NCBI GenBank assembly: GCA_023052945.1
Contig: CP095495.1
Coordinates: forward strand, 620,001-684,000
Source of the DNA: Wolbachia pipientis
GTDB lineage: Bacteria > Pseudomonadota > Alphaproteobacteria > Rickettsiales > Anaplasmataceae
Length of the DNA: 64,000 nucleotides
Direction: 5' to 3'
Both the position numbers and the translations under genes were made by a program. Positions 1-8,466 of the stretch are shown here, piece by piece. How positions within the stretch are numbered: position 1 is the first letter of the stretch; the number at the start of each line of letters is the position of its first letter. The notes under the pieces were generated by a model. That model was not told the DNA's origin and ran no database searches. It saw only the letters and a list, made by a program, of their open reading frames with translations.

Positions 1-10
1 TTTATTGAAG

Positions 11-337
11 CTAATCCTTTATGCACTCAAGATTAGTGATAATCTTATTTACCTTATCTAGTACCTCAATATATTCTATTCTTTTCTCGTTTCTATACTT
101 TTCGCGCTCTTGATTTGCTTCATCCAACCGCTTTGTTAATTCTAAAATTTTATCCTCAAGAATTAGCGCTGCAAGTAAGAAATTTAATGCATCTGAACCC
201 TTACCTCCAGTTTTTTGAGATACAGAACCAACTAGCTTGTCAAAACTATTAGCAAGACGTAATAAATGGCTCTTCTTCCCACTTTCGCAAGATATTTTGT
301 ATGTGTTATTACGTATAACTATTTCTACTACTTGCAT
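11..337 (-). CDS. zapA: Cell division protein ZapA
   Basis: Small ZapA-family protein of 108 residues, close to the usual length. ZapA binds FtsZ in the cytoplasm and promotes bundling of its filaments at the division ring. The N-terminal half has the ZapA pattern (short beta strand ending in a YKISC segment, then a LLRLANSFDKLV helix). The C-terminal half, roughly residues 55-105, is rich in E, K, L and R and reads as the coiled-coil dimerisation helix. It is the first gene of the window and precedes the IHF-like gene on the same strand after a gap of about 70 bases. The family call comes from the overall pattern; ZapA proteins diverge strongly. Confidence 0.75.
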   Translation of the reverse strand: MQVVEIVIRNNTYKISCESGKKSHLLRLANSFDKLVGSVSQKTGGKGSDALNFLLAALILEDKILELTKRLDEANQEREKYRNEKRIEYIEVLDKVNKIITNLECIKD

Positions 338-409
338 ATGGTGCTAAAAATTTCTATCGTACAGTATAAACTCAAACCCCTACTTTCATCTTATTTATGG
401 TATAAGTTT

Positions 410-688
410 TTATTCATTTATCAAATCAGATAATTTTTTACTGCTACGAAAATATGTTTTAAAGTATTGATTCTTTGTAAACTTCTGTAACATTAAATGG
501 CTTGTTTCTTTCAAGTTATAACTTCTAACTGAAAAAGAACCAAACCCCCTAATTTCAACTCTATTATGATGCTTCAATGTGCTTGAAAGTATCCCAAAAA
601 ATCTATCAATTATAGCTGCTATAACAATCTTATCTAAAAAAGGATGTCTTTTTGCTACCCTCGCTATTATATCAGACTTTGTTGCCAT
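410..688 (-). CDS. IHF/HU-family DNA-binding protein with a degenerate arm
   Basis: A 92-residue protein of the HU/IHF family, probably in the place of IHF beta. The N-terminal helices (MATKSDIIARVAKRHP) and the core signature RVEIRGFGSFSVR at about residues 44-56 are clear, and the end (SSKKLSDLINE) matches the family C terminus. Between them the DNA-gripping beta arm is unusual. Family members carry a conserved R-N-P-x-T-G-like tip with an intercalating proline; this stretch (about 57-80) has no such motif and no proline. Dimerisation is therefore expected, but sharp DNA bending is doubtful. It lies 29 bases downstream of rpsA on the same strand, and the rpsA-ihfB order is common in proteobacteria. 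Confidence 0.8.
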   Translation of the reverse strand: MATKSDIIARVAKRHPFLDKIVIAAIIDRFFGILSSTLKHHNRVEIRGFGSFSVRSYNLKETSHLMLQKFTKNQYFKTYFRSSKKLSDLINE

Positions 689-717
689 TTATATGAAGCC
701 AAAATAAGTAAACCTTA

Positions 718-2370
718 TCACTTAGCAGATAATACTATGTTATATTTTTCAACACCCAATACTTCAACTTCTATTTTTTCTGATATAGAGAACTTTTTAT
801 TTTCCGGTAAATGCTCTTGATCTATTAGAAGGGTTACATCGTTCTCAACTTCAACGACTAGTTCATTATCTTCTCTCTTACCTACAATAACCTGTATTTT
901 ATCGCCTACCTTAACTTTCTTTATCAGTTCTTCAAGAGGATCATACTCTATTTGTTTTATTCCAAGATAAATTCTTGCCCGATTCACGTTAGCCCTTATT
1001 ACTTTTGCTTCTATTTTATCACCTACATTATACTTCTTTATCTCATCTGAGCTATTTTTAGACCAACTTAAATCTTTCACATATATTGTCCCTTCTACGT
1101 TCTCATCTATTTCAGAATCATTGAAAGCAACAGATACATATGAGCCGGTATTATTCTTCACTTCACCAGAAACAATAGAACCAGGAGGATATTTATTGAT
1201 AAATACTTGCCAAGGGTTGTCTACACACCTTTTCATGCTTAAACTCATCCTACTCTTAGCAATGTCAATACTGAGAATTTTTACATATACTTCTTGTCCC
1301 CTTGTTACGAGACTACTAACTGGTAAATTACTCTTAACCCAAGTTATTTCTGACGAGTGCACTAAACCTTCAATTCCAGGTCTAAGCTCAACAAACAATC
1401 CATAATCTTCTATGCTTGTTACATAACCCTTATGCACACTATCAACTGGATATTTTGACTCTGCATCTTGCCAAGGGCTATCTTCTAGCTGCTTCACACC
1501 CAAGGAAATTTTAGCATTTTCCTTATCTATTTTTATAATTTTAACTTTTATAGTCTGGCCACAAGCAAAAACTGCAGATGGATGACTCACTCTACTCCAA
1601 GAGATATCTGTAATATGTAGCAACCCATCTATAACTCCCACTACATCTGATTCATGAATACCGACAAATACACCGTAATGAGTGATGCTTTTTATTTTTC
1701 CTTCTATTATATCGCCTTCATTTAAAGATTCTAAAAATTTAATTTTTTCACCAGCGTGCAATTTTTCTAACACCAGCTTTCTTGATACTACAATATTACC
1801 TTGCTTCTTATCCATTTTAAGCACGATGAACTTTTGTTCAGTTTCAATAAGGTGATTCGCGTCTTTTACTTGCTTCAAATCCACATGACTCAGCGGTAAA
1901 AAAGCGCTTATTCCATCACCAAGATCAACAATAAAACCACATTTAATTGAGCGTTTAATAACTCCGCTTACTTCAGCTCTTGTAACTGTATCTTCTTCCA
2001 ACTTATTCCATTTCTCGTCTCTAATTGCTTTTTCACGGCTAAGAACAACATTACCATGATAATCTTCAATTCTTTCCACATAAACTCTAATTTTCGAGCC
2101 AATAATGATCTCATCATTACAACCGAGTTCCTTGATCAGAATTCTCCCGTCAGACTTTAAACCAATATCAACCACAACGTCGTTAGGGTTTATTCTTGTA
2201 ATTACACCTTCTACCACATCTCCTTCTTTAATTTTGTTAACAAAAGAACCTTCAAACAAGGCATTATCTTGATCCTCAAATTGGCCTTGACATATCTCTT
2301 CTATAAACTTGTTTGATGATAGCTTTCTGATAGTAACCGGTAGATTTACAACTGGATCATTATTATTCAT
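718..2370 (-). CDS. rpsA: 30S ribosomal protein S1
   Basis: A 550-residue S1 protein that binds mRNA on the small ribosomal subunit and helps initiation on weakly structured leaders. About six S1 (OB-fold) repeats can be counted, starting near residues 50, 131, 219, 310, 395 and 490. The central ones carry the usual G-x-V-x-x-I-x-x-Y-G-x-F-V pattern (for example ITHYGVFVGI and IEDYGLFVEL). Length matches alphaproteobacterial S1. The start is the ATG at 2370 and the frame is intact. The gene diverges from trmB across a 147-base AT-rich gap that probably holds both promoters. Confidence 0.95.
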   Translation of the reverse strand: MNNNDPVVNLPVTIRKLSSNKFIEEICQGQFEDQDNALFEGSFVNKIKEGDVVEGVITRINPNDVVVDIGLKSDGRILIKELGCNDEIIIGSKIRVYVERIEDYHGNVVLSREKAIRDEKWNKLEEDTVTRAEVSGVIKRSIKCGFIVDLGDGISAFLPLSHVDLKQVKDANHLIETEQKFIVLKMDKKQGNIVVSRKLVLEKLHAGEKIKFLESLNEGDIIEGKIKSITHYGVFVGIHESDVVGVIDGLLHITDISWSRVSHPSAVFACGQTIKVKIIKIDKENAKISLGVKQLEDSPWQDAESKYPVDSVHKGYVTSIEDYGLFVELRPGIEGLVHSSEITWVKSNLPVSSLVTRGQEVYVKILSIDIAKSRMSLSMKRCVDNPWQVFINKYPPGSIVSGEVKNNTGSYVSVAFNDSEIDENVEGTIYVKDLSWSKNSSDEIKKYNVGDKIEAKVIRANVNRARIYLGIKQIEYDPLEELIKKVKVGDKIQVIVGKREDNELVVEVENDVTLLIDQEHLPENKKFSISEKIEVEVLGVEKYNIVLSAK

Positions 2371-2862
2371 GCAATGTGACCTTTAATTTAAACTTTATTA
2401 GAACTCATATATTATATAATATTAATAATTATTGACAAGTAATTTTTCGTTAATTCATTTCGAGAATTGTTTAAGCTATATAAAATATAGTGAGAAAATT
2501 ATATATGTATCAAGAATATGCTATTTAAGAATAGCAAGTGGATTAGATCGTTCTCCAGAAGGTCCAGGTTAAAACCGGATGTTGATGAAATATTGGAAAA
2601 ATATTCTATTCAAAACAGCAAGGAATCTATAGAGAAGATTGTAAATTCACGAAAAAGAATATGGGTAGAAAGAGGCTTTGGCAACGGTGAAAATATGCTT
2701 TACCAGGTGCTCAATGAACCTGATCTATTATTTATAGGATGTGAGCCCTACTTAAAGGGGGTTTCTCGCTTGCTAACAAGCATAGAAATACAAAACATAA
2801 AAAACATTTTAATATGGACAGAAGATGCAAGAGAATTGATTGCAAATTTTCCTGACAACAGT

Positions 2863-3818
2863 AGACCTGCTGCGAATCAAGCGATAAAAAAAAGGAAAGG
2901 AGGGTGACTAAAATCAAGGTTAACTAAAAGGCGTGCTTAAGATTTACAATACCAGCAATAATATTGAACCTCAGGTTATATTTTTTCTGAAAATTGCGAT
3001 AAACATTCGACATAATCTTAAATATCTTTATCTCTCGGATCTTGTTTTCTACTCTCATTCTAAATGATGCTAATCTTCTATTATGCTCTGGAGTTAATGG
3101 CTTTTTACGATACTTTTTATATGGAATTATAACATTGCTTTGCAATTTTTGCCAACCTTGATATCCAGAATCGGCATGTTTTATGCTATCAAGTGGTAAA
3201 TATTTTTCTTGTTTCCTTATGCGGAAATCACTAATTCTACCACGGTATGACTTTGACACTGATAAAATTCTTCCTCCTTCTTCGATAATAATCTCAGTTT
3301 TCATAGTGTTGGTTCTTTTTTTTCCTGAATATGATTTCTTCCGTTTTTTACTATCTTCTGGTCTCTGTATTTGCTGTTCTGTAACATCAGCCAAAATCTT
3401 CAGTATTTTTTCTGGCGTCATACTTCTATCTTTTGTTATAGTCACTTTTTTGGCGAGTAATGGCTCTATTCTCTTAAGTAACCTACATACATTTGCGTTG
3501 TGTACATTGAATAGGCATCCTAAAAATCTATGTGTTATGTAAGTGCGATAGTACAAAATTACGCAAAACAACTTATCTTCCAGAGTTGGTAGTTTTGATC
3601 TTCTACCATGACACTTTTTCTGTTTTTCCCATCCAGACCTCACTTTTTCCACTACTTTTTCGAACTCCTCTATAGTTAAACCTGTTATATTACGAAAGTT
3701 TCTTGGGTGTTTTTTCATATTATAGTAACTAAAGCTCATTTTTTTTCCTTACTTGATCTGCTTATTCTTCTTCTACCTCTCTCACATCATTTTTTCAATC
3801 ACTTTTTGCAGCAGGTCT
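2863..3818 (-). mobile_element. IS5-family insertion sequence, copy 1
   Basis: A 956-bp element with short inverted ends: AGACCTGCTG at 2863 and its complement CAGCAGGTCT ending at 3818. It is flanked by AGT on both sides (2860-2862 and 3819-3821), a 3-base target duplication, and it sits inside trmB. One transposase gene fills most of it. Further copies lie at 9165, 13582, 34170, 50596 and 63758, with a deleted copy at 17522. The transposase-upstream end of this copy reads CTGCAAAAAG where copies 2 and 6 read CTGAAAAAGG, so the copies are close to identical but not exactly so. Confidence 0.95.
2924..3739 (-). CDS. IS5-family transposase (copy 1)
   Basis: A 271-residue DDE transposase in a single intact frame. 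An N-terminal helix-turn-helix region (about residues 55-92, including FNVHNANVCRLLKR) precedes the catalytic domain. Candidate catalytic residues are D118 (ILADVTEQQI), D190 (HADSGYQGW) and E231 (RVENKIREIK), the layout of IS5-type DDE_4 endonucleases. The C terminus is basic. The ATG lies just downstream of a purine-rich AAGTAAGGAAAA leader present in all copies. This copy matches the consensus of the set at every position I compared, so it is probably active. Confidence 0.93.
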   Translation of the reverse strand: MSFSYYNMKKHPRNFRNITGLTIEEFEKVVEKVRSGWEKQKKCHGRRSKLPTLEDKLFCVILYYRTYITHRFLGCLFNVHNANVCRLLKRIEPLLAKKVTITKDRSMTPEKILKILADVTEQQIQRPEDSKKRKKSYSGKKRTNTMKTEIIIEEGGRILSVSKSYRGRISDFRIRKQEKYLPLDSIKHADSGYQGWQKLQSNVIIPYKKYRKKPLTPEHNRRLASFRMRVENKIREIKIFKIMSNVYRNFQKKYNLRFNIIAGIVNLKHAF

Positions 3819-4222
3819 AGTGTTGAAAGATTCTTTATCCTCTTTCCAGATCCATGGCCAAAAAGAAGTCACAATAAAAGACGATTAATTAATACGGAAT
3901 TTTTAAATTTATTAGCAAAAAAAATACTTATAACAGGGGAAATATTCATTGCAACCGATCATCAGGACTATGCAGAGTGGATAGCATCACATATAAAGCA
4001 GTGTAACTCTTTGATCTATAGGGAAGACGATTTCACAAGTTATACTCTTACAAAATACCACAAAAGAGCGCTCAAAGATCAGCGTAAAGTAAGGTTCTTT
4101 AAAGTAAGTGTTATTAATAATTTGCAGACTATGGATCAATAGAGTTTTTGCATATCTCTTTTACGTTAACTATAGATTAAAAATAATAAAAAAAGAGGGA
4201 GAAATAGAGTAAATTCCTTTAA

Positions 4223-4987
4223 CTACTTCTCCTTATGAAGAAATAGCAAATTTTTTAAGTTTCTCTTTAACCAACGGGCTCCCATGAGGAGAGGAGAGTA
4301 AAGATCTTTTTTCATAGATATCTTAACACTTTTTTCTTCTTTTGTAGTTGGCGGACAAGTAAGAAAGTGAACCTTTGGTGCGCCACTAATTATTGCCATT
4401 GGTGTTTGCTCTGCCCCTTCTCCCATAACTAAAACAGCAGATGTTGCCAGTGCATCAAGAAGATTGACTTGTGTTACTTTAAGTGGCTCGCTATAAAGAT
4501 CTGGTTTGCCTATATAAGAATAAAGTGGCTCAAATCCACACCAACCAAGAGCAATGCCTGTAACCCCACGACGCATAGGTGTTACATTACTATCTGTAAT
4601 CAAAATACCAAGATGTTTTATGCAGTGTTTTGTCTTGAGATAGTTCCATATTGATAGAGCTGTTTTCTGAACATCTTTTGGATATAGAATATACACCTCA
4701 TTACCATTTGATTCATCAATACCAGCAGATGGAATTAAGATATTATCTTTAATCGTTAAACAGATACTGTGAGCCATATCAACAATTGCATCAGCTTCTC
4801 TCTTGATTAGCTCTTCTTTAGAACAAGCAGTTTTGCAAACCACTTGTTTTTGACAAATGGAAATGATTTTCGATGTGATAGCAAGAACAACTTCCTCTTT
4901 TAGCAACTCTGAAACATAGCGATCAAGAACCTGCTCTAATACTTCTCCACATTCAATGCGGTGGGTATAAATTGCTTCAATATGCAT
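4223..4987 (-). CDS. CofE-like gamma-glutamyl ligase of folate metabolism
   Basis: A 254-residue protein resembling F420-0:gamma-glutamyl ligase (CofE). Motifs seen are VVLAITSKIISICQ near the N terminus, the GIDESNGN segment, ILITDSNVTPMRRGVTGIALGWCGFEP in the middle, and LVMGEGAEQTP. Wolbachia should not make F420, and the gene is last in a folate operon, one base from folA. In Chlamydia a CofE-type enzyme takes the place of FolC as folylglutamate synthase, and the same role is the best inference here. No FolC gene is visible in this window. The CofE fold is well supported; the folate substrate is inferred from context. Confidence 0.82.
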   Translation of the reverse strand: MHIEAIYTHRIECGEVLEQVLDRYVSELLKEEVVLAITSKIISICQKQVVCKTACSKEELIKREADAIVDMAHSICLTIKDNILIPSAGIDESNGNEVYILYPKDVQKTALSIWNYLKTKHCIKHLGILITDSNVTPMRRGVTGIALGWCGFEPLYSYIGKPDLYSEPLKVTQVNLLDALATSAVLVMGEGAEQTPMAIISGAPKVHFLTCPPTTKEEKSVKISMKKDLYSPLLMGARWLKRNLKNLLFLHKEK

Positions 4988-4988
4988 A

Positions 4989-5459
4989 TTAACGTGTTAG
5001 CTTGCATATAGTATAGTCTTTTGTTTTGGTAAGAATAGTTTTATTCCATCTATCAAGAAGTGTTAAGTTGAAATATACATCACCTTCATGAGGTCTGTGA
5101 ATTTCTGTTATGATAAACTCTGAGATTAAATCATACTTCAAAAAAAGGTGCGCTATTTGTGCTCCACCAATCACGAAGACTTTAGAACTACTTTGGATTG
5201 ACAAAAACTCTTGCATGGAAGAAACAATAGTGCATTCTATGCCTTTATTAAAACAAGGACCTAATTTGTTACGAGAAAAAACAATAGGCTTTAATATGTT
5301 TTGTGGTATTGTTTCAAATGTTTTTCTTCCCATCACCATAACTTGTTTGTCAGTCACTTGACGAAAATGATCTAACTCACTTGGATAATGCCAGGGCAAT
5401 CCATTATTTATTCCAATCACCCCATTGGGATCAACAGCCATAATTCCGATAATCTTCAT
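4989..5459 (-). CDS. folA: Dihydrofolate reductase
   Basis: Reduces dihydrofolate to tetrahydrofolate with NADPH in the cytoplasm. The protein has 156 residues, near the E. coli length. Diagnostic segments are IGIMAVDPNGVIGINNGLPWHYPSELDHF at the N terminus (active-site loop, P-W motif and the conserved acidic residue), VMVMGRKTFETIP (NADPH binding) and KVFVIGGAQIAHLFL (GG motif). The gene overlaps the end of folKP by four bases and is followed after one base by the CofE-like gene, so translation is probably coupled along the operon. Confidence 0.96.
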   Translation of the reverse strand: MKIIGIMAVDPNGVIGINNGLPWHYPSELDHFRQVTDKQVMVMGRKTFETIPQNILKPIVFSRNKLGPCFNKGIECTIVSSMQEFLSIQSSSKVFVIGGAQIAHLFLKYDLISEFIITEIHRPHEGDVYFNLTLLDRWNKTILTKTKDYTICKLTR

Positions 5460-6745
5460 TCCTGTAAAGCAGCTTGAGCTACAAAAAATCGCATGTGATC
5501 ACGCACATTATGCACTCGAAGGAAATCAACCTTGTTGTGCAATGCAGATGATAAAGCAATTGTTTCTAAATCTCGGTTAAAGACAGGTTCTGTAGAAAAA
5601 GAAGAAATAAATGACTTTCTAGAATGACCAACCAGAACTTTGCAGCCAAAACTTTGCAATGCTTCTATATTGCGTAAAAGCCAGATATTCTGATATAGAG
5701 ATTTTCCAAAACCAATACCAGGATCAATAATTATTGAACTTTGATCAAAACCTAGAGCTAGTAATCTATTAATGTTCCTTTCTGCCCAATGGTTTATGAT
5801 ACTAGTGTCATCTAGAATAATGTTATCCTTATGTGGTGGTATGGAGAGCGAATGCATAATAACGATGCTACATCCACTGCTAGCAACTGCTTTTAAGGTA
5901 TTATCATCTAGATCTCCCTTCTGATCGTTTACCCAGGTAATTTTGTAGTGTTTTAAAACATTCAAAATAACACCTGGCCAGAAACTATCAATGCTAACTT
6001 TAATATCGCCAGCTTTCATATAATTGCTAAGATTATCAAGTACTGGCTTTAGACGTGCATACTCTTCCTCTGGGATCTGCATTAAAGATCCAGGTCTTGT
6101 TGATTGAGCACCAAGATCAACTATACTTGCACCGTCTGATACCAGTTGCAGTGCTTGCTTGGTTGCTTGATCTGCATCATAATAAAGACCACCATCTGAA
6201 AATGAATCAAGAGTAATATTGACAATACCCACAAGCTCTGGCGAAAGCGTAAAACTCTTTAAAAAACAATCTTGAATGTTAGGGATATCGTAAGCAACAG
6301 TACCGAACGTCTTGTTGATTATTGGAGTATTATCCATAGGGTTCAGCATTGCCATCAAGTGAAGCAAAAATGGTCTGTTTATCAATTCTGGGTGAGGAAT
6401 TCTAAGGTAGGGTGTATCGAGCGTTAGATCATCCCATAACAAAATATCCAAATCAATAACGCGAGGTGCCCACTTTTCATAGACCTGCAGGCGGCCAATA
6501 TCACACTCAATTTGTTTTAGACCTTTTAATAACTCTTCGGGAGAAGAAGAACAACTTCCATAGACAATCATGTTGAGAAATGGCTTATCCCACTCAGGTG
6601 GAGCACCGTTTGGTAAAATGGCCTTAGTTTCTAGAATGATCGAAGACTTTAAATCTTTAAAATAGCGTTCCTTTAGTAACTGAGCAGCCCTTTGTAAATG
6701 GGAAAAGCGATTTCCTATATTTGAGCCAATAGAAATATAGATCAT
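5456..6745 (-). CDS. folKP: Bifunctional HPPK / dihydropteroate synthase
   Basis: A 429-residue fusion of two successive folate enzymes. Residues 1-150 are 6-hydroxymethyl-7,8-dihydropterin pyrophosphokinase, with SIGSNIGNR at the start and the signature WAPRVIDLDILLWDD at 92-106. Residues about 170-429 are dihydropteroate synthase, with NITLDSFSDGG at 176-186, DLGAQSTRPG, IDPGIGFGKS and GHSRKSF. The second domain joins the pterin pyrophosphate to p-aminobenzoate. The same fusion occurs in Chlamydia and some other bacteria. The gene shares one base with folB upstream and overlaps folA by four bases downstream. Confidence 0.95.
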   Translation of the reverse strand: MIYISIGSNIGNRFSHLQRAAQLLKERYFKDLKSSIILETKAILPNGAPPEWDKPFLNMIVYGSCSSSPEELLKGLKQIECDIGRLQVYEKWAPRVIDLDILLWDDLTLDTPYLRIPHPELINRPFLLHLMAMLNPMDNTPIINKTFGTVAYDIPNIQDCFLKSFTLSPELVGIVNITLDSFSDGGLYYDADQATKQALQLVSDGASIVDLGAQSTRPGSLMQIPEEEYARLKPVLDNLSNYMKAGDIKVSIDSFWPGVILNVLKHYKITWVNDQKGDLDDNTLKAVASSGCSIVIMHSLSIPPHKDNIILDDTSIINHWAERNINRLLALGFDQSSIIIDPGIGFGKSLYQNIWLLRNIEALQSFGCKVLVGHSRKSFISSFSTEPVFNRDLETIALSSALHNKVDFLRVHNVRDHMRFFVAQAALQE

Positions 6746-7140
6746 TAGTTATCTTCCTGTTCTTGTAATGTATTACAATAAGTAAAGAGAACACCTCCAT
6801 GCACACCGGGAACGGGTGGTGCAACTTTGTGAGTAGTCACTCTTATGGAAGAAATAATATGTTTTTTTTGCACCAAAAGATTATTAATGGCTCTGTATAT
6901 ATCATGGGTTAAGTGCTCGATTAAATTGAATTGCTTGCTTTGAACGAGAGATTGAATACTCTGAACTACCTCCAAGTAGCATATAGTATCCTCAAGCCGG
7001 TCAGTTGTAAGTCCTAAAGGGGAGGATTTAAAGGTAAAATCAATATTAACACTAACTAATTGAGAATGAAACTTCTCTTCTGCACTACATCCTAAATGAA
7101 CCCAAAGCCGCAGGTCAGATATAAGAAGATTACATTGCAT
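6745..7140 (-). CDS. folB: Dihydroneopterin aldolase
   Basis: A 131-residue FolB-type aldolase that converts dihydroneopterin to 6-hydroxymethyl-dihydropterin and glycolaldehyde. The N terminus (LLISDLRLWVHLGCSAEEK) matches the family start, normally ending in G-V-x-x-x-E, and FNLIEHLTHDIYRAI covers the conserved E-L/H-L active-site helix. It follows the CADD-like gene after about 30 bases and supplies the substrate of the HPPK half of the next gene. Confidence 0.9.
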   Translation of the reverse strand: MQCNLLISDLRLWVHLGCSAEEKFHSQLVSVNIDFTFKSSPLGLTTDRLEDTICYLEVVQSIQSLVQSKQFNLIEHLTHDIYRAINNLLVQKKHIISSIRVTTHKVAPPVPGVHGGVLFTYCNTLQEQEDN

Positions 7141-7171
7141 TTTAATATCACTGAGTTTAATCTACTTACAA

Positions 7172-7831
7172 TTAATGACACATACTAGCGTTCATCATCC
7201 CGTCAAGAAAACCCCACAAGAGTTTTGCTCCTTTTTTAGCGCCTTGCATGGCTTTCTCTTGCTCTTCTTCGCTTAAGTCTGCAATAAGATTTGCACATTC
7301 CTCAGAATGCCATTCATCAGCATGCATATGAACCGTAAAAAATTGAAGAGAACGCTCATCACTTATTGAATAGTGTTTTTTTAAACCTTCAATTTTAGAC
7401 TTAGAAACCTCTGGAGTTTGACGTTCATAAGCATAAAGTGCACCCAAACCGGAAGCAAAGTCTGATCGTACAATATCAAAGTAACCATCAACTAACTCCT
7501 GTGTCTCTTTAATCTGTGCATCCTTATGGAGATCAGACCGTGTTACACCAAGCCCTTCAGCAAAACGTTTCCATAACTCTGGGTGATTTTCATCACCTTG
7601 TTCTTCTTCTATCAAATTACCAAGCAAAACCTGTCGCATTTTTAGATCTGGGCACAAAAAATGTATACCACTGATATAACGAGGGAACGCAGCAACGTGG
7701 TGATAATATTCTTTAGCATAGGTTTGTAAAGCTTGCAAGCTTAAGCTTCCTGTATTCCATGATTGGTAGAATGGATGATTTAGTAAGTGCAACTCATCTA
7801 ACTTATTATTCAAAAGTTTAGTAAATTCCAT
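7172..7831 (-). CDS. CADD-type p-aminobenzoate synthase
   Basis: A 219-residue heme-oxygenase-like di-metal protein of the CADD family (Chlamydia protein associating with death domains; TenA/PqqC superfamily). Chlamydial CADD is reported to make p-aminobenzoate from its own tyrosine, replacing PabA/B/C. Candidate metal ligands are E75-E77, H83, E136 in ALYAYERQTPE, H168, D172 and H175 in FFTVHMHADEWHSEE. Several tyrosines line the N-terminal helices (FYQSW, AKEYYHH), and K146 falls where the chlamydial catalytic lysine would by my alignment. As first gene of the folate operon it supplies the missing pABA branch. The family call is firm; the reaction is transferred from Chlamydia. Confidence 0.88.
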   Translation of the reverse strand: MEFTKLLNNKLDELHLLNHPFYQSWNTGSLSLQALQTYAKEYYHHVAAFPRYISGIHFLCPDLKMRQVLLGNLIEEEQGDENHPELWKRFAEGLGVTRSDLHKDAQIKETQELVDGYFDIVRSDFASGLGALYAYERQTPEVSKSKIEGLKKHYSISDERSLQFFTVHMHADEWHSEECANLIADLSEEEQEKAMQGAKKGAKLLWGFLDGMMNASMCH

Positions 7832-7909
7832 TATTTCCTCTATTATATCAATATATAATTCATATACTATAGTTTTCTCATTGTTACGATCATGCTAAGA
7901 TTAACACAA

Positions 7910-7986
7910 TGGTGGGATTGGTAGGACTCGAACCTACGACCAATTCGTTATGAGCGAACTGCTCTAACCGACTGAGCTACAATCCC
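7910..7986 (-). tRNA. tRNA-Met (anticodon CAT)
   Basis: A 77-base tRNA read on the minus strand with acceptor stem GGGATTG/CAATCCC, D-loop AGCTCAGTCGGTTAGAGC, anticodon loop CTCATAA between TTCG and CGAA, T-arm GGTTCGAGTCC, and an encoded CCA end. CAT could also be a lysidine-modified tRNA-Ile2, which anticodon reading alone cannot exclude. It lies between the CADD-like gene and trxA. Confidence 0.93.
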
Positions 7987-8028
7987 TTTTATCAATATTT
8001 ATAATACACACAAAAGCAAATTTGTCTA

Positions 8029-8352
8029 TTAGCTTATTTCACTATCAACCCAACTTAGCAAATCATTTGTTGCACCAATTTTGCGTGCAATTTCCTTACC
8101 ATCTTGAAATATGATTAAAGTGGGTATAGATTGCACTCCATACTTACTTGGCACTTCAGTCCCTTCATCTATGTCGAACTTGCAGATCTTAATCTTGCCT
8201 TTTCTGTCTTTAGCCAACTGTTCAATACGCGGCATTAGACTTTTACATGGCCCACACCATTCTGCCCAAAAGTCTATCAGAACAAACCCTTTATAGTCGG
8301 TGACTTCAGATTTGAAATTTTGATCATTTACCAATGTAATATCATCACTCAT
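8029..8352 (-). CDS. trxA: Thioredoxin
   Basis: Cytoplasmic thioredoxin of 107 residues, reducing protein disulfides through the active-site motif WAEWCGPCK. The fold markers VLIDFWAEWCGPC, DIDEGTEVPSKYGVQSIPTLIIF (with the cis-proline) and KIGATN are all present. I chose the ATG at 8352 (protein starts MSDDITLVND), which matches other thioredoxins. An in-frame ATG at 8388 would add twelve residues with no counterpart in the family. Confidence 0.95.
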   Translation of the reverse strand: MSDDITLVNDQNFKSEVTDYKGFVLIDFWAEWCGPCKSLMPRIEQLAKDRKGKIKICKFDIDEGTEVPSKYGVQSIPTLIIFQDGKEIARKIGATNDLLSWVDSEIS

Positions 8353-8466
8353 AAAATACCTAAATTTTTGTAAAATATAGCGCATCAATCAACAGTTAAT
8401 CAACTAAATTCTTCTGAAAAATTGCCCTAAAGTGTCTTGCACAAACAAAAAACTTCTCACAAATGG

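Larger units (their letters stand above)
2518..4142 (+). pseudogene. trmB: tRNA (guanine-N7)-methyltransferase, interrupted by an IS
   Basis: TrmB uses S-adenosylmethionine to methylate G46 in the variable loop of tRNAs. The N-terminal part (2518-2862, 115 codons) has the VERGFGNGENML SAM-binding segment and the acidic GCEPY segment. The C-terminal part (3822-4142) has the family signature FPDPWPKRSHNKRR. An IS5-family element at 2863-3818 separates them. Removing it with one copy of the flanking AGT rejoins the frame as NFPDNS-VERFFILFPDPWPK, giving about 221 residues with the spacing seen in other TrmB proteins. As it stands the N-terminal frame runs into the element and stops at 2907, without the catalytic C terminus. 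The lesion looks recent, because no other damage is visible in either half. Confidence 0.93.

Noticed and set aside
1121..1405. 94-codon frame opposite rpsA
   Set aside because: Shadow of a well-supported ribosomal protein gene.
3183..3542. A 119-codon open frame antisense to the IS5 transposase, repeated at 9441, 13902 and 50871
   Set aside because: It recurs only because the IS recurs, and it lies fully inside the transposase gene on the other strand. Composition is that of a shadow frame.
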